Shown: one piece after another, positions 60,290 through 64,000 of the stretch
Numbering within the stretch: position 1 is the first letter of the stretch
Layout: the number at the start of each line of letters is the position of its first letter
NCBI RefSeq assembly: GCF_013373865.1
Contig: NC_050467.1
Location: 27,488,996-27,552,995 of the forward strand
Source of the DNA: Monomorium pharaonis
Taxonomy: Eukaryota > Arthropoda > Insecta > Hymenoptera > Formicidae
DNA length: 64,000 nt
Direction: 5' to 3'
The notes under the pieces: generated by a model
Told to the model about the DNA's origin: nothing
The model's input: the letters and a program-made list of their open reading frames with translations, nothing else
The model's database searches: none
Position numbers and translations under genes: made by a program

Positions 60290-61352
60290 ACCAACAAAAT
60301 TACCTTTTTTAAAAAAAGGTAAAAAAAAGGCGCCAAGTGTCTGTATGTGCGCCCCTAAGAAAAAAACTATTATATTAGGTAAATTGTCTTCTCTACGCAA
60401 ATAATTATATAAAATAAATGCGCCAATTATAAGAATATTTATACAAAATTTATTTATTATAATTTTTTATTAAAATATTTAATAATAAACGGGCTTGATA
60501 TTCAAATAATTGAATGATTAAAATCAACTAACGGGATTATAGTGAAGCAAAAACTTGGCGTGCCCGGGTCGCATTTTTTCAATATTTCCAAGACTATGTT
60601 GATATCAATAAGTATATATACAAGAATGCGATTAATGTGGCTTGGGTTTTGTTTTACTATCTATCAGTTTTTGCTTGATTATCAGTTATTATTGATAACA
60701 TTTTCATTTGTTAAATAACTTTTAGATAGATTTTATAAGATTTTTTTAAGTCTTTTTACCAAATATATTTGGCTAATTAATCTCATCCGATTTTTAAATG
60801 TGTTTATGTTTTTGATGGGTTATCACTTTTATTATTTTATTTGTACAAATAATTTAAATAATTTTTTAATAGATTGTATAAGATTTTTCTAAGTCTTTTT
60901 TCAAATATACTTGTCTAATTGTATTGATCTTGTCCCATTTTCGAATGCGTTTATGTACCTGACATATTTTCTTTGTAAAATTTTTGATGGGTTATTATTT
61001 TTTCATTATTTTATTTGTACAAATAATTTCCATATTTTTATTGTTTAACATTAATGGTTTATTGCGATTTAACGACCCGGGCACGCCAAGTTTTTGCTTC
61101 ACTATAATCCCGTTAGTTGATTTTAATCATTCAATTATTTGAATATCAAGCCCGTTTATTATTAAATATTTTAATAAAAAATTATAATAAATAAATTTTG
61201 TATAAATATTCTTATAATTGGCGCATTTATTTTATATCATTATTTGCGTAGAGAAGACAATTTACCTAATATAATAGTTTTTTTCTTAGGGGCGCACATA
61301 CAGACACTTGGCGCTTTTTTTACCTTTTTTTAAAAAAGGTAATTTTGTTGGG
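60290..61352. mobile_element. Foldback element 2, same family as element 1
   Basis: Starts CCAACAAAATTACC and ends GGTAATTTTGTTGGG. Arms of about 285 bp match as inverted copies. GGCGCCAAGTG, ATGCGCCAATT and AACTTGGCGTGCC occur at the same relative places as in element 1, although the rest of the arms differ. No transposase. Confidence 0.85.
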
Positions 61353-61539
61353 ATATCACGCATTTTGTAGTATTAAGCATTTTATTTAGAGTATATTTTT
61401 GCAATAAAAAATTATTATATATGACTTAAATTGATTTACATTACACAATTCTTTATATTATATTATTTTTTATATTATTTTATTTTATATTATATTATAC
61501 TACCGTGATATTATATTATACTCTTGATTTCTGCAATAG

Positions 61540-62250
61540 GCTGACAAGTGCAGAAAATATCGAATTTTTACAATACACAGAGTGTTGTAAAAATTAATTT
61601 CTGCAATAGGCTGACAGTTGCAGAAAATATCGAATTTTTACAATACACAGAGTGTTGTAAAAATTAATTTCTGCAATAGGCTGACAATTGCAAAAAATAT
61701 CGAATTTTTACAATACACAAAGTGTTGCAGAAAATATCGAATTTTTACAATACACAGAGTGTTGCAGAAAATAATTTCTGCAATAGGCTGACAATTGCAG
61801 AAAATATCGAATTTTTACAATACACAGAGTGTTGCAGAAAATATCGAATTTTTACAATACACAGAGTGTTGCAGAAAATATCGAATTTTTACAATACACA
61901 GAGGATTGTAAAAAATAATTTTCGCAATAATCTGACAATTGCAGAAAATATCGAATTTTTACAATACACAGAGTGTTGTAAAAAATAATTTCTGCAATAG
62001 GCTGACAATTGCAGAAAATATCGAATTTTTACAATACACAGAGTGTTGTAAAAAACAATTTCTGCAATAGGCTGACAGTTGCAGAAAATATCGAATTTTT
62101 ACAATACACAGAATGTTGTAAAAATTAATTTTTGCAATATGCTGACAATTACAGAAAATATCGAATTTTTACAATACACAGAGTGTTGTAAAAATTAATT
62201 TCTGCAATAGGCTGACAATTGCAGAAAGTATCGAATTTTTACAATACAGC
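61540..62250 (+). repeat. Minisatellite of two alternating hairpins
   Basis: About ten units of roughly 70 bp with shorter 43-bp forms. One hairpin is AATTTTTACAA/TTGTAAAAATT around ACACAGAG, the other TTTCTGCAAT/ATTGCAGAAA around AGGCTGAC. Confidence 0.9.
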
Positions 62251-63309
62251 ATGTATAATTATAAATAAATTATATATGAGCCTCATATATAATTTATATA
62301 TGATTTATATATAGACTCCGTTGTTCTTGTTCTTTTATATATGAAACTACACTTCTCGCAAAAATTAAAGGAACAAAATAATTTTCTAAATTTTTTGCCA
62401 ATTTTCAACAGGTTGTATTTTAGTGAAAAATGGTCGTACAGGAAATAAAAAAACATAGCTTTTGAAGCTTGAAGACTCTAGTTTTAGAATTTTTTGGTTA
62501 AAAATTTTTCTGAGCACCGGTAGCCATGCAATTCTTGGATAAAGCACGAAGAAAAAATTTTCAAAATTTTTTACATCTTTTTTTCGCTCTACGGGGATGA
62601 AAAAAATTTTTCGAGCTAAACTAATGCATAGGTCGCATAGCCTGTTCATTCAGCTTCAATTTGCTTTTTTCGGAAGTCAGATACGACTATTTGTCTTCGA
62701 GATATCGAATTTTGAATGCAAAAGGACCCTTTTTCACTCAACTGCCGATATCTCTGAAACTACTGGTCGCCTAGCGAGCTGACGAGCGGTTTCGTTTTCT
62801 GCAGAAAATTTTCTACAAAAATCTGTCATGGTTGATTGAAAAAAAAATTTTGTCCCACCTGAAACGGTAACGTGAAAAAAGAGCAAAAAATGCCATTTTC
62901 CCCTTTTTTGGTAAATCGACTGTGTTTTCGACAATATTGGGGCAAAAGCTTAGGTTAGAAGAAAATTTTACAGTCTAATGTACCCCAAAGACCCCCCTAA
63001 ATTTTTAGATCGATCGGTTCAGCGGTTTCCCCGGACCGATTGATTGAAATTTTGAAAAAATTAAGGGAACAAGACTTTGTTCCTTAAATTTGACCTAATC
63101 TTTTTAAAATTCAATAATTTCATTTTTTTTTACTTTTTACTCAATTTTGAGTTTTTTGAAGATTGAGTAACAAAAAAAAATCCAAAAAAATTTTTTCAAA
63201 AATTTTGAAAATTTCCAAAAAATTTTTTTTTGAAAATTTAAAAAAAAATTTGAAAAAAATTTCTTTTTTTTCGTTTTTAAGAAAATCAAACTTTCTGACG
63301 AAATTTTGA

Positions 63310-63744
63310 TTGATTGATTTACCGCCGGCATTAGCGTATCCAAAGCATACCACGTGGAGGTTGCACGGTCGGATTTACGCTTCTTTTGTGCTTACGCACG
63401 TGTTACCTTTAGCAAGGAACAGGAGAGGATTTATTTTTATGCAGGATAATGCTAGGCCTCATACAGCGAATATCACCCGCCAATTTTTTCAGAGAAACAA
63501 CATTACATTGTTGAGGCATCCTGCAATGAGTCCTGACCTGAATCCGATAGAGCACGTTTGGGACATATTGGGCCGCCGATTGCGTCAAAATTATCCGAAT
63601 CTGAATAATTTGGCAGCATTAGAGAACGCTTTGATAAGAATTTGGCGTCAGATCCCTCAACAGATGATCCGAAATTGCATTTCGAATATGCGACAAAGAT
63701 TGCAAGCTGTGATTAGGAGTAGAGGCGGGAACACTCGATACTGA
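63310..63744 (+). pseudogene. Tc1-like transposase, C-terminal part
   Basis: FIFMQDNARPHTA holds the second catalytic Asp and SPDLNPIEHVWDILGRRL the Glu; 34 residues lie between them, the DD34E spacing of Tc1. The C-terminal end (IPQQMIRNCISNMRQRLQAV) is typical. The N-terminal helix-turn-helix and first catalytic Asp are missing, so it cannot be active. The start of this frame lies inside the left arm of the palindrome. Confidence 0.85.
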
Positions 63745-63751
63745 ACACGAG

Positions 63752-63752
<1 letters not shown>

Positions 63753-63785
<33 letters not shown>
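63753..63785 (+). repeat. (CA)n microsatellite
   Basis: About 16 CA units, nine bases after the transposase stop. Confidence 0.95.
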
Positions 63786-63787
<2 letters not shown>

Positions 63788-64000
63788 TAGAAAATGAGTT
63801 TGGAGTCGCAAAATACTGTGGAGCTGACGAACCACGGGGTCTCATTTTTTTCGAAGAATCATTAACACACGTGCGTAAGCACAAAAGAAGCGTAAATCCG
63901 ACCGTGCAACCTCCACGTGGTATGCTTTGGATAACGCTAATGCCGGCGGTAAATCAATCATCAATCAAAATTTTCGTCAGAAAGTTTGATTTTCTTAAAA

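Larger units (their letters stand above)
62350..64000. mobile_element. Tc1-type element in a large palindrome, cut by the window end
   Basis: A TA at 62348-62349 is followed by CACTTCTCGCAAAAATTAAA, the style of a Tc1 terminus. A transposase fragment lies at 63310-63744. From 63866 the sequence is the reverse complement of 63275-63402 and continues to the end of the window. Confidence 0.6.

Noticed and set aside
63796..63842. Hammerhead ribozyme because of CTGACGAA
   Set aside because: No GAAAC partner strand or three-way junction could be found, and the other copies read GTGACGAG.

Overview
The window is eukaryotic and looks like repeat-rich accessory chromatin of an insect; I favour a hymenopteran such as an ant, but that is inference from the element mix (BEL/Pao, Harbinger, Tc1/mariner, many foldback elements) and not proven by a marker gene. 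Genes have short introns with GTAAGT-type donors, and about half of the 64 kb can be assigned to mobile or tandemly repeated DNA. No rRNA, convincing tRNA or CRISPR is visible.

Layout. 1-5.3 kb: GC-moderate unique DNA, a solo LTR, and the 3' exons of an unrecognised spliced gene. 5.3-15.1 kb: a solo LTR, AT-rich DNA, a Harbinger (HARBI1-like) transposase on the minus strand and a complete BEL/Pao retrotransposon with nearly identical LTRs, a tRNA-Tyr primer site and an AATAT target duplication, but three coding lesions. 15.3-23.5 kb and 32.6-50.6 kb: the most unusual part, a multi-copy cassette of unknown genes set in several families of satellite DNA. 23.5-32.6 kb: LTR debris, foldback MITEs, a three-LTR non-autonomous element and a mariner-type foldback element. 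50.6-64 kb: tandem duplicated exon-like units split by a 1.7 kb CpG-rich LTR, then a cluster of foldback elements, a copia remnant, a double-hairpin minisatellite and a Tc1 transposase remnant in a palindrome.

The cassette. Three gene types recur. Gene C (three copies, about 113-126 aa) has one conserved phase-1 intron and a charged helical tail. Gene A/B (one nearly full copy at 35.8-39.4 kb, one diverged paralogue at 48-50.6 kb, one fragment at 23.4 kb) encodes a large unrecognised protein with a polyglutamine or acidic-repeat N-terminus, a conserved central region and, in the first copy, an AT-hook tail. Gene D (two copies, minus strand) encodes a short acidic protein ending in a basic cluster. 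Copies are preceded by the same order of satellites: a 60-bp array, a 134-bp type, a 123-bp type open on both strands, and a palindromic 150-bp type directly upstream of the first exon. A bipartite stem-loop with compensatory base changes follows each gene C copy and also starts the leader of the diverged A paralogue. I cannot assign a function; the recurrence, conserved splicing, structured RNA and AT-hook together suggest a lineage-specific, self-propagating or satellite-associated gene system worth a dedicated search.
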